The notes under the pieces were generated by a model that was not told where the DNA came from, made no database searches, and saw only the letters and a program-made list of their open reading frames with translations. From positions 4,136,001-4,200,000 of the forward strand of contig NC_016584.1 in NCBI RefSeq assembly GCF_000235605.1: a DNA stretch of 64,000 nt, read 5' to 3'. This stretch comes from Desulfosporosinus orientis DSM 765. Its GTDB lineage: Bacteria; Bacillota; Desulfitobacteriia; Desulfitobacteriales; Desulfitobacteriaceae. The translations under genes and the position numbers were made by a program. This document shows positions 9,688 to 17,763 of the stretch, piece by piece. The first letter of the stretch is position 1; each line of letters begins with the position of its first letter.

Positions 9688-9801
9688 CTCATCTGCCTCC
9701 TAAAATTCTAAGATTTTTACTTTCTGCTAAAATCACTTGTTGGATCCTGAAGGCCCTGACTTTGCTTAGCCTTCAGGAGCTGGCCAGGCAATAGTAAAAA
9801 A

Positions 9802-9850
9802 GACGATAGAAAAAAGCCCGCAGTCATAGACCGGGGGCTTTACCATCGTC
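9802..9850 (-). terminator. Riboswitch-controlled terminator upstream of ubiD
   Basis: On the minus strand AAGCCC (9835-9840) pairs with GGGCTT (9814-9819), followed by a run of T; an outer GACGAT/ATCGTC pair (9802-9807 with 9845-9850) extends it. It lies between the cobalamin aptamer and the ubiD start. A second hairpin (CTGAAGGC/GCCTTCAG, about 9743-9780) follows it. Confidence 0.8.
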
Positions 9851-9888
9851 CGCCAAAGCCTGGGCAAGCAGGCTTATCTCATTGATTA

Positions 9889-10040
9889 CAGGCAGGTCTT
9901 CTGGCTCAAAGATCATCATCACCGTACGCCTTCCCAGCCTCAGCCAGTGGCCAATGTACGGGACTCCCTTCTTACAGTGGTGGGTCCGCTCAGGATTAAG
10001 GCCTGATTCCCTATTCTCCCCCATTGGGGGCACCTGTAAC
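9889..10040 (-). promoter_or_regulatory. Cobalamin (B12) riboswitch
   Basis: Read on the minus strand the stretch carries the ordered B12-box landmarks: ACAGGTGCC at the 5' end, CCACTGTAAGAAGGGAG in the middle, GCCACTGGCTGAGGCTGG, and finally GAGCCAGAAGACCTGCC. It lies upstream of the terminator at 9802-9850 and of the ubiD-hyuA-hyuB operon on the same strand, so by known cobalamin riboswitch behaviour B12 should turn that operon down. The open frame that crosses it (9824-10057) has no protein-like features and is a shadow of the RNA. Confidence 0.92.
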
Positions 10041-10169
10041 AGAATCTGGACTGCCAATTGAATTTCCTTTAGCAGTCATTTATTTTTTAATTTCGACATC
10101 AAATTAGGATCTCCTTCTTGAATAGAGTTATTTTCATGAAATTGTAACTAATCGAACTAAATTTTATGA

Positions 10170-10175
10170 TATAAT
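10170..10175 (+). promoter_or_regulatory. Probable -10 box of the cell-wall amidase gene
   Basis: TATAAT in an AT-rich setting. The -35 box is unclear. A start near 10182 would leave almost no leader before the ATG at 10188, which supports a later translation start. Confidence 0.35.
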
Positions 10176-10187
10176 CGACATGATTAA

Positions 10188-12527
10188 ATGAATGAGAGGG
10201 TGGCCCTTCTGAAAAAGCTTATTTTATCCTTAATCACTTCTCTTGCCTTTGTATTTTCCACGCCATATATAACTCAAGCCAGTCCCTTGGCTTACTTAAC
10301 AGAACGTATTGCCGGTCAAGATCAAGTTGAAACGGCTCTTAAAATATCCCAAAAAGGTTGGAACTCTGCTCAAACTGTTATTTTATGTGAATCTAATGAC
10401 TATCCTGACTCCATAGCAGCAGCCCCATTTGCTGCCAACTTAGATGCCCCAATTTTGCTAACCAAAGGAAAGTCCATCGATCCCAGAGTTGTCAAAGAAC
10501 TGCAGCGTCTGTCCCCCCAAAAAGTGATACTTTTGGGGGGAACGGCTTGTTTGCAGCCGTCAATCGAAAAAGAACTTGATCAATTGTCTCTGCCCTGGGA
10601 ACGAATTGGGGGCATAGACCGCTATGAAACCTCCGTTCTTCTGGCTAAAGAATTAATTAGTGATTCTGTGATTCTTGCCAATGGAGATAATTTCCCCGAC
10701 GCTTTATCTGCGGCAACCTATGCTGCCATCAAGCGAATCCCCATCGTTCTTACTTCCACCAAACTTCCCGATTCTGTCATTCAATACTATCAGGAAACCG
10801 CACCAGCTCAATTAATTGTCATCGGAGGAGAAGCTGTTATTCCTTCAGAAGAATTAAATAAGCATTATTTTAACATTGGAACTCGTCTAGCCGGTTATGA
10901 CCGCTACGGAACCAATGCTGCTGTGGTTTCCTATATGAAAGATACATACCAATCCAATGACCTTTTTGTAGCTTCTGGCATTACCTTTCCAGATGCTGTG
11001 GCAGGGACCGTTCTTGCCTCAAAATTTAAGGCTCCGCTTTTACTGACTGAAAATGAGGATATTCCCGCTTCAGTCTATACCATCATGCGCCAGCATATGA
11101 AAGTAGAACCGCCTGCCTCCAACACCGGCAATAACGCCAGTGAAGACAGTAATGACAGTACCTCAAGCAGCACAAGCAATTTAAACAATTTATTTCAAGG
11201 AAAAATTACAGCCTCAGGAAGTTTAAACCTCAGAGAAAGCCCCTCCTCCTCCGGAACTGTGCTCACCACCATTCCGGAGGGATCCGTCATTAACCTCATT
11301 GCTAAACAGGATCAATGGTATAAAACAACCTACCAATCTAAAACAGGCTGGGTGTCTGCAACCTATCTGACGGTTATCTCAAAAAAAGGAACAGTCACTG
11401 CCTCCGGCAGCTTAAACCTCAGGGAAACCCCTTCTTCCACAGGAAAAATCTTGGCAACCATACCCAGTAATGCTTCAGTAGAGCTTATCGCCCAGCAAGG
11501 CCAGTGGTATCAAACTACCTATCAAGCCAAAACCGGATGGATCGCTGCTGACTATGTCACTGTAAATACGACTGGGGATAACTCCCCCCCTCCGGAGAAC
11601 AACCCGTCAACCCCTGATAACAACTCGTCAACACCCGACAACAACACACCTTCGAAAATCGACTTAAGTGCGAATGGAAAGGTCTATATATTAGGCGGAA
11701 CAGGCATTATTAGTGCCAATTCTCAAGGGATTATGGAAGGGAAAGCTTCTTCCAAGTATAAAGATAACCTTAAAGCTTTTCCCCCGCTCCCTTCCGAAAT
11801 CAAAGAACCTACAACTCCTTCAAGCGGGGACGATTCCACTACTCCTGATAATAATAATGACAATCCCCCGGAAATCACCTACGATCCTTCAACAGAAGTA
11901 CTCATCAATCCTTTTGATGTAATACCCGCCAATGCCCTGGCCGGAAAAACCATTATGATTGATCCCGGACATGGCGGACCAGATACGGGAGCTATCGGTC
12001 CCACTCCCACCTATGAAAAAAATAACACCTTAGCTATTGCCTTAGACTTGGAAACTGCCTTGAAACAAGCCGGAGCCAAGGTTATCCTCACCCGGGATGA
12101 AGATGTTGCTCTTTGTTCCCCTTACACAGAAATAGAAGACCTGCAGGCACGTGTCAACCTCGCTGAACAACAAAAACCCGATTTGTTTATCAGCATTCAT
12201 AATGATGGTAATCTTAATTCAGAAATTCAAGGCACCACAACTTACTACTCTGGGGACAATACTCAAGCCTATCAAAGCCAGCAACTGGCCAGCAGTATTC
12301 AGTCTGCCGTCATTGACACCGTAGACACCAAAAACCGGGGGGTTAAAGAAGCTGCTTTCTATGTCCTGCGCAAAACCACCATGCCTGCGGTCTTGCTGGA
12401 AACTGCCTTTATATCCAGTCCCTATGAAGAAGCGAGACTGCAAAACTCAACCTTCCGTCAGAATGTCGCCAATGCCATCTTGATCGGAATCTACAACTAT
12501 TATAAAAATCCTTTGCCCGGTGCCTAA
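10188..12527 (+). CDS. Secreted N-acetylmuramoyl-L-alanine amidase with CWB2 and SH3 domains
   Basis: A 779-residue exported autolysin-like protein. A signal peptide ends near ITQASP (residue 32). Three cell-wall-binding CWB2 repeats follow (about 40-310; repeated ERIAGQDQVETAL, ERIGGIDRYETSV, TRLAGYDRYGTNA with GG(T/E)A motifs), then two bacterial SH3 domains (about 340-400 and 405-465, both with SLNLRE(S/T)PSS and GW motifs), Pro/Asn/Ser-rich linkers, and a C-terminal Amidase_3 domain (about 595-775) with zinc ligands in MIDPGHGGPDTGAIGP, SIHNDG and ETAFIS. The ATG at 10188 has no ribosome site. A CTG at 10209 lies 9 bases after GAGAGG and would give a classic signal peptide beginning (M)KKLILSLITSLAF, so the true start may be that CTG. 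Confidence 0.93.
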   Translation: MNERVALLKKLILSLITSLAFVFSTPYITQASPLAYLTERIAGQDQVETALKISQKGWNSAQTVILCESNDYPDSIAAAPFAANLDAPILLTKGKSIDPRVVKELQRLSPQKVILLGGTACLQPSIEKELDQLSLPWERIGGIDRYETSVLLAKELISDSVILANGDNFPDALSAATYAAIKRIPIVLTSTKLPDSVIQYYQETAPAQLIVIGGEAVIPSEELNKHYFNIGTRLAGYDRYGTNAAVVSYMKDTYQSNDLFVASGITFPDAVAGTVLASKFKAPLLLTENEDIPASVYTIMRQHMKVEPPASNTGNNASEDSNDSTSSSTSNLNNLFQGKITASGSLNLRESPSSSGTVLTTIPEGSVINLIAKQDQWYKTTYQSKTGWVSATYLTVISKKGTVTASGSLNLRETPSSTGKILATIPSNASVELIAQQGQWYQTTYQAKTGWIAADYVTVNTTGDNSPPPENNPSTPDNNSSTPDNNTPSKIDLSANGKVYILGGTGIISANSQGIMEGKASSKYKDNLKAFPPLPSEIKEPTTPSSGDDSTTPDNNNDNPPEITYDPSTEVLINPFDVIPANALAGKTIMIDPGHGGPDTGAIGPTPTYEKNNTLAIALDLETALKQAGAKVILTRDEDVALCSPYTEIEDLQARVNLAEQQKPDLFISIHNDGNLNSEIQGTTTYYSGDNTQAYQSQQLASSIQSAVIDTVDTKNRGVKEAAFYVLRKTTMPAVLLETAFISSPYEEARLQNSTFRQNVANAILIGIYNYYKNPLPGA

Positions 12528-12663
12528 TGGATAAAGCATAAAATACTCTAATATCGGCAATTTTTTCAAGTATCTCTTCTGGAAACTTATTTTTGATGCG
12601 TAGTTGTTAATCTAAAAATGATTGATAGAAATTTTTCGATACTTTCTCTCTGTCAAATACAAC

Positions 12664-12708
12664 AGCTCCTTGAAGCCTTTCCTAAAAGTCTTCAAGGGGC
12701 TATTTTTT
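12664..12708 (+). terminator. Rho-independent terminator after the amidase gene
   Basis: AGCTCCTTGAAG pairs with CTTCAAGGGGCT (one mismatch) and is followed by a run of seven T. Confidence 0.9.
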
Positions 12709-12723
12709 TGTCTGGGGTCCCGT

Positions 12724-13248
12724 TTAAGTCATTTTAATCGCCGGAGGCCATCGGCTTATGATCTTGGCCATGTTCTCAAGGAAGGATTTGAGCTGCTTGC
12801 GCAGTCTCTCCTTCATCTCCTTATCCTTCGTGGTCAGCACGGTTAACAACAGCTTGAGTTGGTCAAAAGAGCGGTGAATATTGCCGCGGTGAAATTCAAA
12901 CAAAGATTCGGCTTGCCTAGTATAGTATTCGGGATCGGCGTTTTCAAATCCGGAGACCGTAAAATTGGGAAACTCGGGAACTGTGAAACCTGACGCAACG
13001 AGCACGGGAGCAGAGAAGCGCGGGCCTGCGGAGCGAGTTTTGGCGGGCGTTGCTTCTGGCGCTGCTTCCGTGGCAGCGGGTTCTGCCGTTGCGTCGGTCT
13101 GGGGGGATTCAGCGCCTGCGGCGGGTATGGGGGAGCGCGAAGTTTGGACGCTTTGGGCGGCCGCCGGCGCTTCTTTTTGGCTCTTGTCCGAATTCGCTTC
13201 TTTCCCCGCGGCTCTCGTCCGTCCTGCCCGGAATTTTGACTTCAGCAT
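12724..13248 (-). CDS. GC-rich orphan protein with helical C-terminal domain; frame at the 5' end doubtful
   Basis: I do not recognise this 174-residue protein. Residues about 15-85 are an Ala/Pro/Glu/Thr-rich low-complexity linker; residues about 100-170 are charged and helical (EYYTRQAESLFEFHRG, then RLRKQLKSFLENMAK), likely a coiled coil. G+C is visibly higher than in all neighbours and third codon positions are strongly G/C in this frame, which suggests transfer or a different origin. The ATG at 13248 has no ribosome site. A perfect AAAGGAG site with an ATG at 13267 lies just upstream but in another frame, so a one-base indel near the 5' end is possible. The size and C-terminal helices recall small granule- or membrane-associated proteins, but no family can be named. 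Confidence 0.55.
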   Translation of the reverse strand: MLKSKFRAGRTRAAGKEANSDKSQKEAPAAAQSVQTSRSPIPAAGAESPQTDATAEPAATEAAPEATPAKTRSAGPRFSAPVLVASGFTVPEFPNFTVSGFENADPEYYTRQAESLFEFHRGNIHRSFDQLKLLLTVLTTKDKEMKERLRKQLKSFLENMAKIISRWPPAIKMT

Positions 13249-13267
13249 GTGTTGAGTTAATCGGCAT

Positions 13268-13564
13268 TTTTTTCTCCTTTCGCATCTCAGCTTGGCAATC
13301 GTCTCTTATAGCGGCGGCAAATTCTTGTGAGTAAAAGCCAGTCCATGCTTCATTATATGAACTTGTCCAGAAACGGTGACAAACCCAAAATCAAAAAAGC
13401 AAGAAGTATCTATTCAAGTCATTCTTGCTGTTATAGGCTGGTTTGACTTTATCCGCCTCCTTGCTGAAGCTCGCCGGACCTCTCTTGTTCACATGAGTCC
13501 CATTGAGTACATGCTGTAGGTACAAATCCCAAAAACATCTAAATGCCCGTGCCGAGCGCACGAC
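13268..13564. other. Intergenic stretch between orphan gene and ilvN terminator
   Basis: No supported gene. A 47-codon plus-strand frame (about 13377-13520, GTG start, ending in MSPIEYML) recalls the C-terminus of some transposases but has no ribosome site and no inverted repeats around it; it could be a relic. Nothing else is seen. Confidence 0.3.
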
Positions 13565-13606
13565 AAAAGAAAACCGGCCTGGCAGTGCAATATGCCATAG
13601 CCGGTT
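13565..13606 (-). terminator. Rho-independent terminator of ilvB-ilvN
   Basis: On the minus strand AACCGGCTATGGCA pairs with TGCCAGGCCGGTT (few mismatches), followed by TTCTTTTGTC. It lies 28 bases past the ilvN stop. Confidence 0.85.
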
Positions 13607-13634
13607 CTTTTAGTTTAACAAAGAAACCGTATAC

Positions 13635-14132
13635 TTACTGATCTTTGGCCGGAATCGGCCCCCGGGAAAGAGCGATTTTTCCGGTACGGACAATTTCAAT
13701 AATTCCATGATCATTTTCTAAGACCTGGCACAAAGCATCAATCTTGGTTCCATCACCTGACAGCTCAATGACCATAGTCTCTTTATTGACATCAACGATA
13801 CTTGCCCGAAAAATCTCAGCAATATTTATGATATCCGAACGCGTCGCCATACTCGCCTTAACCTTGATCAATGCCAACTCTCTCTGAATTGATTCCACTG
13901 CTGTGAGATCACTGATTTTTATGACATCAACTAATTTGGAAAGTTGATTGACGACCTGCTCCTGCTCAATTTCATCCCCTTCTACTACTATGGTGATCCT
14001 TGTAGTATCCGGTTCCTCTGAGTAACCTGCGGCAATACTTTCAATATTGAAAGCTCGACGGCTGATCAATCCGGAAATATGAGTCAATACTCCAGGTTTA
14101 TTCTCTACTAAGACAGCTAGTGTGTGCTTCAT
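13635..14132 (-). CDS. ilvN: Acetolactate synthase small (regulatory) subunit
   Basis: A 165-residue protein with an N-terminal ACT domain: HTLAVLVENKPGVLTHISGLISRR, then ITIVVEGDE (about 46-54), followed by the C-terminal ALS_ss domain (about 83-158). It binds branched-chain amino acids and activates and feedback-regulates the large subunit in isoleucine, valine and leucine synthesis. Length matches the usual 155-175. The ATG overlaps the ilvB stop by four bases (ATGA), a typical coupled arrangement, and a terminator follows the gene. Confidence 0.96.
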   Translation of the reverse strand: MKHTLAVLVENKPGVLTHISGLISRRAFNIESIAAGYSEEPDTTRITIVVEGDEIEQEQVVNQLSKLVDVIKISDLTAVESIQRELALIKVKASMATRSDIINIAEIFRASIVDVNKETMVIELSGDGTKIDALCQVLENDHGIIEIVRTGKIALSRGPIPAKDQ

Positions 14133-15823
14133 CCCTCTGTTCCTCCCAACATCATCTCATCTAAACATGCACCTGCCGGAACCATGGGGAACACGTCTAA
14201 TACTTCGGGAATTCGAATATCCACTACCACCGGGCCCGGAATAGCCAAGGCTTGCTCTAAAACTTTATCCAATTCCTCAGGTTTTGTCACTCTTAAACCG
14301 GCTACCCCCATGGCTTCCGCCAGTTTCACAAAATCCGTAGCAGATGCTTTAAGACTCGTATGGGAATACCGGGCCCCATAAAACATTCTTTGCCATTGCG
14401 CAACCATTCCCAGAACCTGATTGTTAAAGATCAAAACTTTAACCGGGAAATTATGCTCCGCCAGAACCACCAGTTCCTGACAATTCATCATGACCCCGCC
14501 ATCACCGACAAAAAGGATAACCGCCTTATCCGGCATTCCGCATTGAGCACCTAAAGCAGCCGGCAGGCCATATCCCATAGTACCCAGGCCGCCTGATGTG
14601 AGGAGTGAACGAGAATTTTTAAAGCCATAAAACTGGGCAACCCACATTTGATGCTGACCGACATCTGTAACGATGACTGCATCTCCCTGAGTCAAATCAC
14701 TCACCTTTTTAACTACTTCCTGAGGCATGATAGAATCTGATCCCTGCACATAGGTCAAGGGTTTTTCTTGATACCAATTGCGAACTTTCTCAAGCCAGGG
14801 CCGAACCTGTTCCTGCAATACACCTGAGACATCCTTAACTTTCAGAGAGAGCTCAGGAAGGGACCACTTTAGATCCCCAATGACCCGTATATGAGCTAAG
14901 ACATTTTTATTGATTTCTGCCGGATCAATGTCAAAATGAATGATCTTCGCTTTGGGGGCAAACTCGCTCAGAAGCCCGGTTACTCTATCGTCAAAACGGA
15001 CTCCGATCCCAATCATCAAATCACATTCTGTCGTAGCCATATTCGCCGCGTAAGTTCCATGCATTCCAACCATCCCTAAATACTGAGGATGATCGTAAGG
15101 AATACACCCTAACCCCATCAGAGACGATATTACCGGAAACCCGGACCTGTTTACTAAATTTCTCAGTTCTTCCGCTGAATCAGAAAGGTTAACCCCGCCA
15201 CCTACAAAGAGAAGAGGTTTCTTGGCCAATTTCATTTCCTGGAAAACCTTATCAAGGATTTCGGAATCACCTGCAAAAACAGGGCGATAGCCACGCAACT
15301 TAACCTCAGGCGGGTACTCATAATCGAGAGAAGCGGCAAAAACGTCTTTGGCAATGTCCACAACCACCGGTCCCGGCCGGCCGGTACGAGCTATATAAAA
15401 GGCTTCTTTCAGAACACTTGGTAAATCTTCAACATTTTTCACGAGATAGTTATGCTTTGTAATAGGGGTTGTAATACCACGAATATCTGCCTCTTGAAAA
15501 GAATCCCTGCCAATCAAAGGAACAGAAACCTGACCTGTGATAGCCACTAAGGGAATGGAGTCCATATAGGCAGTGGCAATTCCTGTTACAAGATTCGTTG
15601 CCCCAGGGCCGGAGGTAGCAATAACAACACCAACCTTGCCGGTAGCCCTGGCATAACCATCTGCCGCATGAATCGCTCCCTGTTCGTGCTTGGTTAAGAT
15701 ATGCCTAAAGTTTGCTTGATACAAAGCGTCGTAAAGAGTTAATACTGAACCGCCGGGATAACCAAACACCACGTCAACCTCTTCATTTTTCAAGGACTGT
15801 ATAATTGCTTCTGCTCCTGTCAT
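14129..15823 (-). CDS. ilvB: Acetolactate synthase large (catalytic) subunit
   Basis: A thiamine-diphosphate enzyme of about 564 residues that condenses two pyruvates, or pyruvate with 2-oxobutyrate. Visible are FGYPGGSVLTLYDAL, the catalytic Glu in KHEQGAIHAADGYA, the central FAD/Rossmann region, and the ThDP motif GDGGVMMNCQEL ending in NNQVLGMV. Start: conserved homology begins at MTGAEAIIQSL (ATG 15823); a TTG two codons earlier at 15829 is nine bases after GTGAGG and may be the true start. The longer open frame to 15871 adds an unlikely hydrophobic extension. No T-box or attenuator was recognised in the leader (15824-16085). Confidence 0.95.
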   Translation of the reverse strand: MTGAEAIIQSLKNEEVDVVFGYPGGSVLTLYDALYQANFRHILTKHEQGAIHAADGYARATGKVGVVIATSGPGATNLVTGIATAYMDSIPLVAITGQVSVPLIGRDSFQEADIRGITTPITKHNYLVKNVEDLPSVLKEAFYIARTGRPGPVVVDIAKDVFAASLDYEYPPEVKLRGYRPVFAGDSEILDKVFQEMKLAKKPLLFVGGGVNLSDSAEELRNLVNRSGFPVISSLMGLGCIPYDHPQYLGMVGMHGTYAANMATTECDLMIGIGVRFDDRVTGLLSEFAPKAKIIHFDIDPAEINKNVLAHIRVIGDLKWSLPELSLKVKDVSGVLQEQVRPWLEKVRNWYQEKPLTYVQGSDSIMPQEVVKKVSDLTQGDAVIVTDVGQHQMWVAQFYGFKNSRSLLTSGGLGTMGYGLPAALGAQCGMPDKAVILFVGDGGVMMNCQELVVLAEHNFPVKVLIFNNQVLGMVAQWQRMFYGARYSHTSLKASATDFVKLAEAMGVAGLRVTKPEELDKVLEQALAIPGPVVVDIRIPEVLDVFPMVPAGACLDEMMLGGTEG

Positions 15824-16090
15824 TAACAAATTGGTGAACCTCACTTTCAATAACAATATCACTATTAACATTCAGGCAGCTTTACCTGAACTCTGGCAAA
15901 AAGCTTAATTATTATAGTCAAAGCCATCTTTTCTGTACATTAAGTCAAAGAACCTGTGAAAAGGGTTACTTGCATAATGGAATTTACGTTACTATTCTAA
16001 CAATTATAGCATAAATAAATGATAAATGAAGCAGAGTACCGGGTTCCTATTATTTCAATTTATGACCAAATATCATTGAATCTTATTATA

Positions 16091-17269
16091 TCAGCCTCTC
16101 GCTGTCAAAGGATTGTTTTCGATATACCGGGCAATGAACGTACCTATGACCAACGCCCAAACCGGTGCACTGATACTGAGAAATGTAGTATTTGATATGG
16201 CAATAATAAAAGTAAAGGCAGCACTCAACTTCATCGTTGGTTTTGAAAGCCCCACTGACAAACTGTTGCCAAACACTCCGATCAGGGCAAAACCAACAAC
16301 CAAGGATACGAATGCTGAAGGCAAAGCCTGAATCCACGGCACTAACTTCCAGGCAAATACACCGAATAACAGGATAATACCTCCTGAGACCACCGCCCCC
16401 ATATAACGCTGTCCTTTCGGCCCCGCCTCTTCATCCGAACATATAGCAGTCATCATCCCCGCAACATTGGCTGATTGCCCTCCAAAAAAACTAGTGATCA
16501 TGGAAAAAATGCCGCTTAAGACGATGGCACGGTTAACAGGAGGCAGGTAATTATTCTGTTCTAAAGCCCCGATTCCCACTGCCGCGTCATTACTGAGAAT
16601 CAGAAGGGCAAGGGGAACGGAAACAGAAAGAAAGCTTAAAGGATTGATTTGGGGAATCTGCAGAGTCGGTATGACAAAAGCCGAAGTTAAGGGACCACTG
16701 TTAAGGGGGTGTGAAATAAAGAGTATCACAAAGCCTGCCAAAATGGCCGCTACCATTGGGGGGATTCGTTTATTCCATCTATAAAATACAAAGTATGCTA
16801 AAAGGGAGACTCCGCCAACCAAGGGAAGTTGATATATGGAGGAAATAAAAGAAACCATATACTTGGTTATCATTCCTGCCAACATTACTGAAATTATTTG
16901 TTTGGGAACATACTCTATTAGTTTCGAAAACACCCCAAAATATCCAATTAAAAACATTAGCAGCCCAGCCATTAAATAAGAACCGATCAATTCGTTATAG
17001 GTGAATTGTGAGGAGACTGTGGCCAGAAAAGCGACTCCTGTAATGGAATGGGCTCCTACAATAGGTATTCGATAATACAGCGGTACCGCTAGACTATAAA
17101 TTCCGCCAAACACATAGACCGAAAACATCCAGAGAATGGTTTGTGACATGGTAAAATGGCCTTTAGAAGCTGCTTCCAAAATAATCACCGGCGGACCGGT
17201 TATCGCTAACAGACCCGAAGCAATGCCTGCAGCAATATTTTTGCTGTTTAGATCCCTTAAACTATTCAT
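16091..17269 (-). CDS. BenE-family benzoate/proton-type symporter
   Basis: A 392-residue polytopic membrane protein with about 10-12 hydrophobic segments. It starts NSLRDLNSKNIAAGIASGLL and carries the BenE-type GAHSITGVAFLATVS, SNDAAVGIGALEQNNY and GGQSANVAGMMTA segments. BenE proteins import benzoate or related acids with protons, but family members without a benzoate pathway nearby may carry other substrates. The ATG at 17269 follows AAAGGAGA and overlaps the NUDIX gene's stop by eight bases, so the two are translationally coupled. No aromatic degradation genes are adjacent, so the substrate is open. Confidence 0.85.
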   Translation of the reverse strand: MNSLRDLNSKNIAAGIASGLLAITGPPVIILEAASKGHFTMSQTILWMFSVYVFGGIYSLAVPLYYRIPIVGAHSITGVAFLATVSSQFTYNELIGSYLMAGLLMFLIGYFGVFSKLIEYVPKQIISVMLAGMITKYMVSFISSIYQLPLVGGVSLLAYFVFYRWNKRIPPMVAAILAGFVILFISHPLNSGPLTSAFVIPTLQIPQINPLSFLSVSVPLALLILSNDAAVGIGALEQNNYLPPVNRAIVLSGIFSMITSFFGGQSANVAGMMTAICSDEEAGPKGQRYMGAVVSGGIILLFGVFAWKLVPWIQALPSAFVSLVVGFALIGVFGNSLSVGLSKPTMKLSAAFTFIIAISNTTFLSISAPVWALVIGTFIARYIENNPLTARG

Positions 17270-17651
17270 GTAGAATCTCCTTTAATTTTTCCACGAGAGG
17301 AATGTCGGCAGGAGCAAAATCATAAAGATCCAATTCCCAAGGCTTTGCCCAGAGGATTTGACTGTGTACTTTAAGATGATAATTTCCTGAAACCCAGCGG
17401 CACCAAAAAGCCATTAATTTAATGACGCCATTGGGATACTTATAAACACTGTCTGCAAAGAAATTCAAAACTTCAATATCAACGTCCAGTTCTTCTTTAA
17501 TTTCCCGTTTCAGACAATCCTCCGGGGTCTCTCCCGCCTCAATTTTGCCGCCCGGCAGCTCCCATTTACCCGCTAACTCATCGTTGACCCCTCGTTGAGC
17601 AATTAAAACAGAATGGTCTTTTACGAGAATTGCAGCCGTTACTTCTTTCAA
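17262..17651 (-). CDS. NUDIX hydrolase, MutT/8-oxo-dGTPase type
   Basis: A 129-residue protein from a TTG at 17651 that follows AGAGGA by seven bases and gives the standard MutT opening KEVTAAILVKDHSVLIAQR. The NUDIX box is complete: G-x5-E-x7-REUxEE in GGKIEAGETPEDCLKREI followed by KEEL. Such enzymes remove oxidised or excess nucleoside triphosphates. The ELPGGKIE context and LWAKPWELDLYDFAPAD tail resemble (8-oxo-)dGTP diphosphatases. The open frame to 17756 gives a Lys/Arg-rich extension unlike the family, so the shorter start is preferred. Coupled to the downstream benE-like gene. Confidence 0.9.
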   Translation of the reverse strand: MKEVTAAILVKDHSVLIAQRGVNDELAGKWELPGGKIEAGETPEDCLKREIKEELDVDIEVLNFFADSVYKYPNGVIKLMAFWCRWVSGNYHLKVHSQILWAKPWELDLYDFAPADIPLVEKLKEILHE

Positions 17652-17763
17652 AATCCGGTCCTCTTTTCTACGATTTATTTGCCTAAAATACTGCTTTTTA
17701 AAATTCACACCACGTATGTTGCTTAAGAAGCCAGTCTGTGATACTAGAGAATTCAATTTTTTA

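Noticed and set aside
9824-10057. 77-codon minus-strand frame
   Set aside because: It lies across the cobalamin riboswitch and its terminator and has no protein-like features.
12965-13334. Two plus-strand frames opposite the GC-rich orphan gene
   Set aside because: They are shadows produced by the high G+C of the minus-strand gene; codon bias favours the minus strand.
13377-13520. 47-codon plus-strand frame ending MSPIEYML, like a transposase C-terminus
   Set aside because: No ribosome site, no upstream transposase sequence and no inverted repeats. The resemblance is too short to call an insertion sequence.
15824-16085. T-box or leucine-type attenuator before ilvB
   Set aside because: No T-box sequence, no leader peptide rich in branched-chain codons and no terminator pair could be found.
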